A stretch of DNA of 64,000 nt from positions 1,178,001 through 1,242,000 of the forward strand of contig NZ_JACCBD010000001.1 in assembly GCF_013409595.1 (NCBI RefSeq), in the 5' to 3' direction. Source of the stretch: Leucobacter aridicollis. Lineage in GTDB: Bacteria; Actinomycetota; Actinomycetes; Actinomycetales; Microbacteriaceae. The notes below the pieces were generated by a model that worked only from the letters and a program-made list of their open reading frames with translations, ran no database searches and was not told the DNA's origin. Shown piece by piece: positions 55,552 to 63,269 of the stretch. The translations under genes and the position numbers were made by a program. The stretch's first letter is position 1; every line of letters begins with the position of its first letter.

Positions 55552-56193
55552 TTGGGCTGGTTTTCCAAGCGTAAGCGGCAGGCACAGCCGCCGCGCCGTC
55601 TCCCGAAGCGCGTGCTCGCGCCCGTCGAAGAGATCGTCGAGCAGGGGCTGCTCGTCGCCGACGTGGCCGTGCGCATGACCGTGAAGAACGCGATCATCAT
55701 GAACGCGCTCAAGGAGCACGCCGACTACGACGAGGCGCAGATCGTCGAGATGGTGCGCGACGCCCTCAACGAGCTCGCCGCCGAGCGCGAGCGGGATGCG
55801 CGGCACATCTCGCGTGTCAGGGGCGAGATCAAGGACACCGGTCGCAGCTCGTGGAGTGAGACCGAGTACGGCAACAGCGACAGCCGGACACTCAAGCACC
55901 GCCAAGAGGTCTACGAGCAGGTCGCGGCGGAGCTGCGCGCTCGGACCGAGGACGAGGAGTACCTGAGCGCGACCGTCGAGCGCGCCCGCGGGCTCGCGTG
56001 GTCGGAGATCGGTGATTCGCTCAAAGAGCGCGCGAGCCATCCCTACTACAGCGGCGGGCACGACGACGAGTACCGCAGTCACCGCGATGAGCGGATTCAG
56101 CAGCTCATCGAGAAGGATCTCACCTCGCTCATCAAGCAGCAGACCCCGAAGACGAGCCTCAAGGACCGGATCAGGCTCAAGAGCTCGAAGTAG
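55552..56193 (+). CDS. Charged helical protein of unknown function
   Basis: A 213-residue protein that I do not recognise. It opens with a basic stretch (FSKRKRQAQPPRRLPKR), then a helical part with VAVRMTVKNAIIMNALKEHADYDEAQIVEMVRDALNELAAERERDARH, a helical charged middle and a C-terminal basic end (SLKDRIRLKSSK). There are no membrane segments or cysteines. It starts at TTG 55552, 5 bases after AGGAGG. An AT-rich GATAAT at 55517-55522 may be its -10. Confidence 0.8.
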   Translation: MGWFSKRKRQAQPPRRLPKRVLAPVEEIVEQGLLVADVAVRMTVKNAIIMNALKEHADYDEAQIVEMVRDALNELAAERERDARHISRVRGEIKDTGRSSWSETEYGNSDSRTLKHRQEVYEQVAAELRARTEDEEYLSATVERARGLAWSEIGDSLKERASHPYYSGGHDDEYRSHRDERIQQLIEKDLTSLIKQQTPKTSLKDRIRLKSSK

Positions 56194-56202
56194 CCCCCGC
56201 GG

Positions 56203-56532
56203 TTACGTGGACTGGTTGAGTAGCTCGGGATGCTTCGCGAGGTAGCCCTCGATGAACCAGCACGACGCCTGCACCGTGTGTGCCTGCGCGATGTCGGAGG
56301 TCACCGCGCGGTGTGCGAGGAGCCCAGACAGGCCGGTGCCGCGCAGCGAATCGTCGACGACGGTGTGGTCGAAGTCGACGACGCCGTCGCGCGGAAATGA
56401 GTAGTGGGCCTCGCCGACGAGCTCGGCGCCGCCGTTGCCCTCGCGGTAGATCGCGAAGCGCTGCGCGGCAGGCTCGTGGGTGATGGTGATGCCGGCCTCG
56501 GCCGCGTCCGCTTCAGTCAGGTATCTTGCCAT
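56203..56532 (-). CDS. Small GNAT-fold acetyltransferase (YjdJ type)
   Basis: A 109-residue protein of the minimal GNAT group (COG2388). The core is RFAIYREGNGGAELVGEAHYSF, VVDFDHTVVDDSLRGTGLSGLLAHRAV (acetyl-CoA loop RGTGLSG) and CWFIEGYLAKHPEL. It probably acetylates a small molecule or protein terminus. It is divergent from a lipoprotein gene with only 31 bases between start codons. ATG 56532 has TAGGCT 6 bases upstream. Confidence 0.88.
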   Translation of the reverse strand: MARYLTEADAAEAGITITHEPAAQRFAIYREGNGGAELVGEAHYSFPRDGVVDFDHTVVDDSLRGTGLSGLLAHRAVTSDIAQAHTVQASCWFIEGYLAKHPELLNQST

Positions 56533-56538
56533 GTTCGT

Positions 56539-56544
56539 AGCCTA
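56539..56544 (-). promoter_or_regulatory. -10 element, leaderless promoter of the GNAT gene
   Basis: On the minus strand TAGGCT lies 6 bases before ATG 56532, and only 7 bases from the -10 of the divergent gene. Confidence 0.55.
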
Positions 56545-56551
56545 ACCCGGT

Positions 56552-56557
56552 TATCCT
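56552..56557 (+). promoter_or_regulatory. -10 element, leaderless promoter of the lipoprotein gene
   Basis: TATCCT lies 6 bases before GTG 56564. Its -35 region would fall on the start codon of the divergent GNAT gene. Confidence 0.55.
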
Positions 56558-56563
56558 GAAAAG

Positions 56564-57070
56564 GTGCGAGCAAGAATTCTGACAGGACTTGCGGCGGTCG
56601 CCGCGCTCACGCTCGCGGGGTGCTCCGCGCCAGAACCAGAACCCGAGGAGCTGACGGTCACGGCGGCCGGGTCACGTTACCTTGACGCGGTCTGCCCGGT
56701 CAACGATGTGTGGGACAGCGTCGACGCCGAGCTCGACCGACTTCGCCTCGCCGTCTCCAGAGGAGACAGCGCTGACACCGGCCCGCTCGCGACGCAGCTG
56801 CAGGCGCTGCAGGAGGCCTCGGCCATCGCGGCCGAGAGCCTCGCCGACCCGGCGGTTGCGTGGCCCGATGGCGCTAGCTCGGCGGTCGCCGCGGTCGCCG
56901 AATCTCTTGATGCTGACGCCCGGCAGGCCGGAGAGGTCGCGGAGCTCTCAGCCGCCGCCATCGCCGACTACGCGTGGGAGGGCGGGGGAGCCGTCGCCGA
57001 CGCCGCCGCGGACACACGCGCCGCGCTCGGGCTGCCCGCCGACGCCGGGGCCGCCTGCGCCGACCGCTGA
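56564..57070 (+). CDS. Small lipoprotein of unknown function
   Basis: A 168-residue protein with a lipoprotein signal (LAGC, Cys about 20), a Pro/Glu spacer (PEPEPEE), then an Ala-rich helical domain with two cysteines (DAVCPVND and GAACADR) that could be linked. It starts at GTG 56564, leaderless by pattern. Its TGA lies in a 12-base tandem repeat. The overall plan recalls the lipoprotein at 21273, but I see no strong sequence match. Confidence 0.8.
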   Translation: MRARILTGLAAVAALTLAGCSAPEPEPEELTVTAAGSRYLDAVCPVNDVWDSVDAELDRLRLAVSRGDSADTGPLATQLQALQEASAIAAESLADPAVAWPDGASSAVAAVAESLDADARQAGEVAELSAAAIADYAWEGGGAVADAAADTRAALGLPADAGAACADR

Positions 57071-57100
57071 GCCGACCGCCGAGCCGACCGCCGAGCCGAC
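57069..57100. repeat. 12-base tandem repeat at the lipoprotein stop codon
   Basis: GAGCCGACCGCC occurs twice in full and once in part, starting in the stop codon. In the +1 frame it reads (Glu-Pro-Thr-Ala)n, a common secreted-protein linker. The rest of the gap to 57245 shows nothing but the promoter at its end. Confidence 0.7.
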
Positions 57101-57230
57101 ACTGCGGTCCCGGCGCGGGACTACTGCAGTTCGGGCTCGACGGCACCCCTCCGGCTGGGTTCGTCCGGCGACACCAACTGTTCGCTCGCATTTGAGCCGC
57201 TGTGAGTACACTGAGCGGCCGCGACGGGCA

Positions 57231-57236
57231 TAGAAT
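57231..57236 (+). promoter_or_regulatory. -10 element of the DHA2 exporter gene
   Basis: TAGAAT lies 9 bases before ATG 57246, so the transcript would have at most a few untranslated bases. Confidence 0.5.
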
Positions 57237-57245
57237 ATCCCTCCT

Positions 57246-58721
57246 ATGCCAACTTCAGACGACGCCCCAGAATTCACTGAATCGAACGACCCCGCAGCGC
57301 GCGCGTTCGGTCCACGCGAGCGCCTCGCGATCTGGCTTCTCCTCGGATCCGCGTTCGTCGTGATCCTCAACGAGACGATCATGGGCGTCGCGCTCCCGGA
57401 GCTCATGCACACGCTCGGCATCTCCGCGTCCGAGGGGCAGTGGCTGACAACGGCGTTCCTGCTCACGATGAGCGTCGTGATCCCGGTCACGGGCATGCTC
57501 ATCCAGCGCGTGCCGACACGAGCGCTGTTCATCACGGCGATGTCGCTGTTCAGCGTCGGCACGCTCGTCGCCGCGCTCGCGCCTGGCCTGTCGATGCTGC
57601 TCATCGGGCGTATCGTGCAGGCCTGCGGCACGGCGATCATGATGCCGCTGCTCATGACGACCGTCGTAACGCTCGTCCCGGCGGGCCAGCGCGGGCGAAT
57701 CATGGGCAGAATCTCGATCGTCATGTCGGTCGCTCCCGCGCTGGGCCCGACAGTGTCGGGCATGATTCTCGAGGTGCTGAGCTGGCGCTGGCTCTTCCTC
57801 ATTGTTCTCCCGATCGCGATCGTCGCGCTCGTCGTCGGCGGGCTGCGGATGCCGAACGTCGGCGTGCGCAAGCGCACCACGATCGATGTGCTCTCCGTGC
57901 TGCTGTCGGTGCTCGGCTTCGGCGGGCTCGTGCTCGGCCTCAGCGAGATCGGCAGCGCAGCCAACGGGCAGGCGCTCGTGCCACCGGTCATCCCCGCAGG
58001 GATCGGCGCGGTCGCGCTCGCGCTCTTCATCTGGCGCCAGCTCACGCTCCAGCGCACCGACCGGGCGCTCCTCGACCTGCGCACGTTCCGCAGCCGCCCC
58101 TACGCGCTCTCCGTGATCCTCATCGCGTGCGCGGCGATGGCGCTGTTCGGCTCGCTCATTCTCGTGCCGATCTACGCGCAGAACGTGCTCGGTCTGACGC
58201 CGCTGCAGACCGGCCTGCTGTTGCTGCCTGGCGGGCTGCTCATGGGGCTGCTCGGCCCCGTGGTCGGGCGCATCATCGATGCGCGTGGCGTCCGGCCGAT
58301 GCTCATCCCAGGCACCATCGTCACCGCGCTCGCGCTGTTGAGCATGGGCCTCTTCACCGAGACCACGGCGGTCTGGCAGGTGCTTGCCACCCACCTCGTG
58401 CTCAGCGTCGGGCTCGCTGGCGTGTTCACGCCGCTGTTCTCGGTCTCGCTCGGTTCACTCCCCGTCGAGCTCGCGTCGCACGGGTCCGCAATGCTGTCGA
58501 CCGTGCAGCAGGTCGCCGGTGCGGCCGGCACGGCGCTCTTCGTGACCGTGATGACGCTGATCTCGGTGTCGTGGGCCGGCGGCGATCCGGTCGCGGTCGA
58601 CGCGGAGGCGCTCGCGCACGGCACGCGCGTCGCGTTCCTCATCGGCGGCGTGATCGCGTCGCTCGGGGCGATCGTCGCCCTGTTCGTGCGCGAGTCCGAC
58701 TCCGAGCAGCTGTCGGTCTAG
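57246..58721 (+). CDS. DHA2-family multidrug MFS exporter (EmrB/LmrB-like)
   Basis: A 491-residue 14-helix drug:H+ antiporter. The DHA2 pattern is seen in FVVILNETIMGVALPELMHTLGISASEGQWLTTAFLLTMSVVIPVTGML and in the motif C-like ALGPTVSGMIL. It is convergent with a TetR gene (62 bases between stops), which may control it from a distance. Substrate unknown. Confidence 0.9.
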   Translation: MPTSDDAPEFTESNDPAARAFGPRERLAIWLLLGSAFVVILNETIMGVALPELMHTLGISASEGQWLTTAFLLTMSVVIPVTGMLIQRVPTRALFITAMSLFSVGTLVAALAPGLSMLLIGRIVQACGTAIMMPLLMTTVVTLVPAGQRGRIMGRISIVMSVAPALGPTVSGMILEVLSWRWLFLIVLPIAIVALVVGGLRMPNVGVRKRTTIDVLSVLLSVLGFGGLVLGLSEIGSAANGQALVPPVIPAGIGAVALALFIWRQLTLQRTDRALLDLRTFRSRPYALSVILIACAAMALFGSLILVPIYAQNVLGLTPLQTGLLLLPGGLLMGLLGPVVGRIIDARGVRPMLIPGTIVTALALLSMGLFTETTAVWQVLATHLVLSVGLAGVFTPLFSVSLGSLPVELASHGSAMLSTVQQVAGAAGTALFVTVMTLISVSWAGGDPVAVDAEALAHGTRVAFLIGGVIASLGAIVALFVRESDSEQLSV

Positions 58722-58783
58722 CCGGCGGCCGCGGGGCGCTCGTTCGCCCGGACGTGCGGACGGGGCTGGAGGGCCGGGCGTCG

Positions 58784-59452
58784 CTAGTCCTGCGCGCCGG
58801 CCGCCATGAGCCCGGCGATGAGCGCCGCGAGCCCGAACTCGAACGTCTCGACGGTGACCGTCGTGTTGAGCTCGTCGGCGTGCTCGCGTGCCCGTTCCTC
58901 GGCGCGCGTGAGGTGCGGGGCGAGCACGGAGTTGTCGACGGGGCGGAGGTTATCCGCCGGCGCCAGCGAGTCGAGGGCCGACCCGATGACGAACGACTCG
59001 ATCGCGACGATCGCTGGCACGATCCGCCGCTCGGGGTAGCCATCGCGCCGCATCGCCGCGGCGATCCGCTCGTAGTCGATGATCGACTCGGGCTCGTCGT
59101 CGACGGGCATCGTCGCGAGCGCCGCGATGATCCCGGGGTGCGCCCCGAAGGTGTCGCGGTACGCCCGCGCCCAGTCCGCGATCGCGACGTGCCAGGGGCG
59201 CGACTCGAAGCCGTGGTCGCCCACCCGGCGCGTGAGCTGGCCGCGCATGCCAGCGATGAGCTCGTCCTTGCCCGCGAAGTAGTGGTGCAGGGCGGAGGGT
59301 CGAACCTCGAGATTTCGGGCGAGCGCGGCGAGCGTGAAATCGCCGCCCTTGACGTCAGCGAGCTCGAACGCGGCGGCAAGAATTCGCTCGTGGGAGAGGA
59401 TCGCTTGGCGCGGTCGGCCTGCCGGCCTGTGGGCGTCGGGCGCCGTTGTCAT
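58784..59452 (-). CDS. TetR-family regulator
   Basis: A 222-residue regulator. The helix-turn-helix FTLAALARNLEVRPSALHHYFAGKDELIAGM sits at about 38-68, after a Pro/Arg-rich tail. The ligand domain resembles the TetR_C_33-like group. Start 59452 follows AGAAGGA; a longer frame to 59857 is antisense. It is divergent from an amidohydrolase gene across 109 AT-rich bases with a good promoter, so it likely controls that gene. Confidence 0.88.
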   Translation of the reverse strand: MTTAPDAHRPAGRPRQAILSHERILAAAFELADVKGGDFTLAALARNLEVRPSALHHYFAGKDELIAGMRGQLTRRVGDHGFESRPWHVAIADWARAYRDTFGAHPGIIAALATMPVDDEPESIIDYERIAAAMRRDGYPERRIVPAIVAIESFVIGSALDSLAPADNLRPVDNSVLAPHLTRAEERAREHADELNTTVTVETFEFGLAALIAGLMAAGAQD

Positions 59453-59474
59453 TGCACATCCTTCTCTCGCGGGG

Positions 59475-59503
59475 TTGCAGTCTTTATTGAATCTGCGTAA
59501 ATT
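59475..59503 (+). promoter_or_regulatory. Promoter of the amidohydrolase-NhaC pair
   Basis: TTGCAG (59475-59480), a 17-base spacer and TAAATT (59498-59503) lie in the divergent TetR/amidohydrolase gap. The leader to GTG 59562 would be about 50 bases. The local AT-richness is unusual for this window. Confidence 0.55.
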
Positions 59504-59561
59504 AAACTTGCTCCGCGTCTCACTCGAGGATACGGGGTCACACGAACCGAGGGGGACCACC

Positions 59562-61199
59562 GTGGGAGAAGCGACTGCCGACCTGATCATTGCGGGTGCG
59601 CGCGTGCACTCGATGGTGGACGGCGACGCCGACCCGTCACCTCGCTCAATCGCGATCGCCGGCGGTCGCATCATCGCGCTGGGGAAGCCTGATGAGATCG
59701 CCGAGGCCTTTGGGGGGCCGAGCACGCAGGTCGACGACGCGAGCGGATTGACGATCACCCCCGGCCTCATCGACGCGCACCTGCACCCGATCCAGGGTGT
59801 GGAGCTGTGCCAGGGGGCCGACCTCGGCGGCGTGCGCGATCTGCGTGATCTTCGCAACGCGCTCGCTGCGGAGGCGGCGAGGGTGCGCGCGGGCTCCGGT
59901 GGGGGCTGGGTCCGCGCGTGGAACCTCGACTACGCCGTGTTCGACGGGGCGCCGCTGACCTCCCGCTTCCTCGACGACGCGGTCGACGGGCTGCCGGCGA
60001 TGGTGTTCTTCTTCGACTTCCACACCGCCGTCGCGAGCACCGAGGCGCTGCGGCTCGCAGGCATCACCGGCACGATGGCGTTCGACGACACCTCAGAGGT
60101 TGTCGTCGACGCCGACGGCGTGCCGACCGGCGAGCTCCGAGAGGACAGCGCCTACCAGCCCGTCCTCGAGGTCGCCCCGAAGCCGAGCCGCGACGACACG
60201 CTTGAGGCCGCGCGCGCGACGTTCGCAAAGATGCGCCGCTCTGGCCTCACCGGCGGCACGATCATGGACGGCAACTCGGAGACGCTCGACCTGCTCCAGG
60301 CGCTCGATTCCACCGGCATGGGGCTTCCCGTTCGGATCGTGAGTGCGATGGACATCAAGCCGAGCTACACGGCGGAGACCCGCGCGGCGATCAAGGCGCA
60401 GGTCGACCGGGGCGGGAACCGGTGGCGCGGCGGCGTCATCAAGCTCTACGCGGACGGCGTCATCGACACGGGCGCAGGCTGGCTGTACGAGGCGGACGCC
60501 GACGGGGCAGGCCTCACTGGCTTCTGGCCGGATCAGGCCGACTTCGCCGCGACCGTGAAGGAGTTCGCGGAGGCCGGCTTCCAGATCGCGACGCACGCCA
60601 TCGGCGACCGCGCCGTCGGCGAGACGATCACCGCCTACGAGGCCGCCGGTCCGATCGCCCGCACCGGGGTTCCGCACCGCATCGAGCACCTCGAAACGCT
60701 GCAACCGCGCGACGTCGAGCGCCTCGCCGAGGCCGGCATCACGGCGTCGATGCAGCTGCCGCACATGCAGTGGCGAATCTCCGATGGCAGCGACGAGTGG
60801 GCGCGGCGGCTCGGCCCCGAGCGCGCCGCACGCGGCTGGGCCGCCGGCTCCGTAGTCCGGGCGGGCGCGCCGCTCGCGCTGGGCTCCGACTGGCCGATCG
60901 CCGACCTCGACGCGCGCGTCGGCCTCGCGTGGGCTATGCTACGGCGTGCGCCCGGCGACACGGAGGGGTTCGTGTACGAGCCCGAAGAACGACTTTCCGC
61001 CGCCCAGGCGCTGCACGGATACACTCGCGGTGCAGCGCTCGCGCAGGGCGACGACGACCTCGGCATCATCCGTGCCGGCGCTCGTGCAGACCTCGCCGTG
61101 TGGTCTGCGGATCCACTCGGGGTGTCAGGCGACGATCTCGCCACGCTCCCCGTGCGCGCAACATATCTCGACGGGCTGCGCACGTCGCACGTCGAGTAG
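59562..61199 (+). CDS. YtcJ-like metal-dependent amidohydrolase
   Basis: A 545-residue amidohydrolase of the COG1574 group (YtcJ/NfdA). H73 and H75 (DAHLHP) are the first metal ligands. Later come KLYADGVIDTGAGWL (candidate carboxylated Lys), THAIGDRAV, HRIEHLE and LGSDWPI with the final Asp. These enzymes hydrolyse N-acyl or N-formimino compounds; the substrate is unknown. GTG 59562 follows GAGGGGG. An NhaC-type carrier follows after 54 bases and is probably the uptake partner. Confidence 0.88.
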   Translation: MGEATADLIIAGARVHSMVDGDADPSPRSIAIAGGRIIALGKPDEIAEAFGGPSTQVDDASGLTITPGLIDAHLHPIQGVELCQGADLGGVRDLRDLRNALAAEAARVRAGSGGGWVRAWNLDYAVFDGAPLTSRFLDDAVDGLPAMVFFFDFHTAVASTEALRLAGITGTMAFDDTSEVVVDADGVPTGELREDSAYQPVLEVAPKPSRDDTLEAARATFAKMRRSGLTGGTIMDGNSETLDLLQALDSTGMGLPVRIVSAMDIKPSYTAETRAAIKAQVDRGGNRWRGGVIKLYADGVIDTGAGWLYEADADGAGLTGFWPDQADFAATVKEFAEAGFQIATHAIGDRAVGETITAYEAAGPIARTGVPHRIEHLETLQPRDVERLAEAGITASMQLPHMQWRISDGSDEWARRLGPERAARGWAAGSVVRAGAPLALGSDWPIADLDARVGLAWAMLRRAPGDTEGFVYEPEERLSAAQALHGYTRGAALAQGDDDLGIIRAGARADLAVWSADPLGVSGDDLATLPVRATYLDGLRTSHVE

Positions 61200-61253
61200 C
61201 TTTACCCCACATCACCCATCCGAGCGGCACCGTCGCTCCCTCGAAAGGCCACC

Positions 61254-62633
61254 GTGGTCCAAAACACTGCACTGGCGCTGCTGCCAGTCCTTACCGTCCT
61301 TGTCGTGTCGGTGCTCACCAAGCGAGCGCTGCTCGGCCTGTTCTCGGGCGCCGTCGTCGGCGCGATCCTGATCGGCGGCTGGGGGTTCTTCGACTCGCTC
61401 GTCGGGCTCGTCGGTTCCTCGCTGTCGAACGAGACCGTGCACTGGCTCGTGCTCGTCGTCGTGCTGTTCGGCATCCTCATTGCCTACTTCAACGTCTCAG
61501 GGGCGGTCAACGACTTCGCGAAGTGGACCGAGCGATTCGTGAACTCGCGACGCAAGTCGCTGCTGCTGACGTGGCTGCTCACGATCGCGCTGTTCATCGA
61601 CGACTACCTGAACGCGCTCACCGTCGGCACCTCGATGAAACGGGTCACCGACAGGTACAACGTGCCGCGCACCATGCTCGGCTCGGTCGTGAAGCTCACG
61701 TCTGCGCCGATCGCGATCGTGATCCCGTTCTCGACCTGGGCGATCTTCTTCTCCGCGCTGCTCGAGCAGGACGGCGTGACCGTGAACGGTTCGGGCTTCG
61801 GCGCCTACATTGCCGGCCTGCCGTACGTCTTCTTCGGCTGGATCGCGCTGATCGTCGGGCTGTTGCTCGCGCTCGGCGTGCTGCCCCTCGTCGGGCCGCT
61901 GAAGCGCGAGCAGGCGCGCGTCGACCGCACCGGCGACCCGCTGCCGGAGGGGCTCACCCCCGAGGAGCGCGCGTTCGAGCTCGCTGAGGATGGCTCCGAG
62001 GGCAAGCGCCCGCTGCCCTTCAACTTCCTCATCCCGATCATCACCCTCGTCGTCGTCACGATCCTCACCGAGGTCGACATCGTGAAGGGCGCCGCTGCTG
62101 CGGTCGTCGTCGCGATCATCCTTTACCTCGTCCAGCGCCGCATGACGTTCAAGGACGTCGTGGAGCAGGCGTTCGAGGGCATCATGAGCATGTCGTACGT
62201 CATGGTGCTGTTCGTGCTCGCCTTCATGGTGCAGCAGATCAACATGGACCTCCAGCTCGCTGACTGGGTCATCGGAGCGACCGAGCCCATCATGAACGGC
62301 GCGCTGCTGCCCGCCATCGTGTTCCTCGTGTGCGGCCTGTACGCCTACGCTACCGGCGCGTTCTGGGACCTCGCCGCGGTCATCACTCCCGTCGTGCTGC
62401 CGCTCGCGATTGCCGTTGGCGTGGATCCCGTGCTCGCCGGCGCGGCCGTGTTCTCGGGTGCCGCCCTCGGCTCGACGACCTGCCTGTACGGCGACGGCAT
62501 GATCCTCGCCTCGAAGTCTGTCGGTGTGAAGCCGCTGAACCTCATGCTCTCGATCCTGCCGTACGCGGGCTTCGCAGCGGCGCTGTCGTTCATCGCGTAC
62601 CTCATCGCGGGCTACGTCTCCTTCGGGGGCTAG
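61254..62633 (+). CDS. NhaC-family Na+/H+ antiporter-like transporter
   Basis: A 459-residue carrier with 10-12 membrane helices. The NhaC pattern includes LLTWLLTIALFIDDYLNALTVGTSMKRVTD (with the buried Asp pair), SAPIAIVIPFSTWAIFF and GAALGSTTCLYGDGMILAS. Members exchange Na+ or organic solutes for protons. The pairing with an amidohydrolase suggests uptake or export of its substrate. It starts at GTG 61254 after GAAAGG. Confidence 0.9.
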   Translation: MVQNTALALLPVLTVLVVSVLTKRALLGLFSGAVVGAILIGGWGFFDSLVGLVGSSLSNETVHWLVLVVVLFGILIAYFNVSGAVNDFAKWTERFVNSRRKSLLLTWLLTIALFIDDYLNALTVGTSMKRVTDRYNVPRTMLGSVVKLTSAPIAIVIPFSTWAIFFSALLEQDGVTVNGSGFGAYIAGLPYVFFGWIALIVGLLLALGVLPLVGPLKREQARVDRTGDPLPEGLTPEERAFELAEDGSEGKRPLPFNFLIPIITLVVVTILTEVDIVKGAAAAVVVAIILYLVQRRMTFKDVVEQAFEGIMSMSYVMVLFVLAFMVQQINMDLQLADWVIGATEPIMNGALLPAIVFLVCGLYAYATGAFWDLAAVITPVVLPLAIAVGVDPVLAGAAVFSGAALGSTTCLYGDGMILASKSVGVKPLNLMLSILPYAGFAAALSFIAYLIAGYVSFGG

Positions 62634-62659
62634 CCACAGGACCCGCGAAAGCGGAGAGG

Positions 62660-62689
62660 GTGCCCCGGTCGCGCGTGCGGCCGGGGCAC
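62660..62689 (+). terminator. Terminator of the amidohydrolase-NhaC operon
   Basis: A 13-base stem with one G-U pair (62660-62672 with 62677-62689) is followed by TTCGTCGT, 26 bases after the NhaC-type stop. Confidence 0.7.
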
Positions 62690-62765
62690 TTCGTCGTCTG
62701 GCGACCGATCTCGCCGCTTGATAGGTTGGCAGGACACCACAGAGATCCACCAACGGAGGCCCCGC

Positions 62766-63263
62766 ATGCCCGCACCCACACCCTCGTCGCCGACACTCGC
62801 GGTATCGTCGAATCCCCGCGCGCAGCGACGCCGGTCCGCGGTCACAGTCGCCGCACTCGCGGCCGCCGCAGGGCTCATGCTCACGGGGTGCACGTCGCCA
62901 GCGTCGGCGCCCGAGACGAGCGACCCGGGCGGCGTCGTCGCGATCCCCGAGACCGCGGCGGCCGGCCAGATCGAGTGGGCGCTCGGGCTGCTCAACGCGG
63001 ACGCCGACATCACAGTCGACCAGCTCGAGGGCCGGTTCACGAAGGAATTCCTCGCACAGGTGTCGGTCGAGGACCTCGCGGCACAGCTGAACGAGGGGGT
63101 CCGGCCGCTCAAGCCGTTCAAGACGACGGACTACGCCGACGTGAGCGACGTCGTTGGCGCGGCGCGGATCACGGCGGCGAACGCCGAATCGTTCTCGCTT
63201 GAGGTGCGTGTCGAACCGGATGGCACGATCTCCGAGATGCTGATCCGTCCCGCGGCGAAGTAG
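62766..63263 (+). CDS. Lipoprotein with LpqF/ORF12 N-terminal-like domain
   Basis: A 165-residue protein. A long N-tail with Arg-Arg-Arg precedes the hydrophobic core and lipobox LTGC (Cys about 41). The remaining 120 residues (GQIEWALGLLNADADITVDQLEGRFTKEFLAQVSVEDLAAQLN) resemble the small N-terminal domain of LpqF and the clavulanate ORF12 protein, where it precedes a serine-hydrolase domain that is missing here. ATG 62766 follows GGAGG. Family match is by pattern only. Confidence 0.72.
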   Translation: MPAPTPSSPTLAVSSNPRAQRRRSAVTVAALAAAAGLMLTGCTSPASAPETSDPGGVVAIPETAAAGQIEWALGLLNADADITVDQLEGRFTKEFLAQVSVEDLAAQLNEGVRPLKPFKTTDYADVSDVVGAARITAANAESFSLEVRVEPDGTISEMLIRPAAK

Positions 63264-63269
63264 CCGCAG

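Noticed and set aside
57440..59500. 686-residue open frame on the plus strand
   Set aside because: It is a shifted-frame shadow of the DHA2 exporter and runs antisense through the TetR gene.
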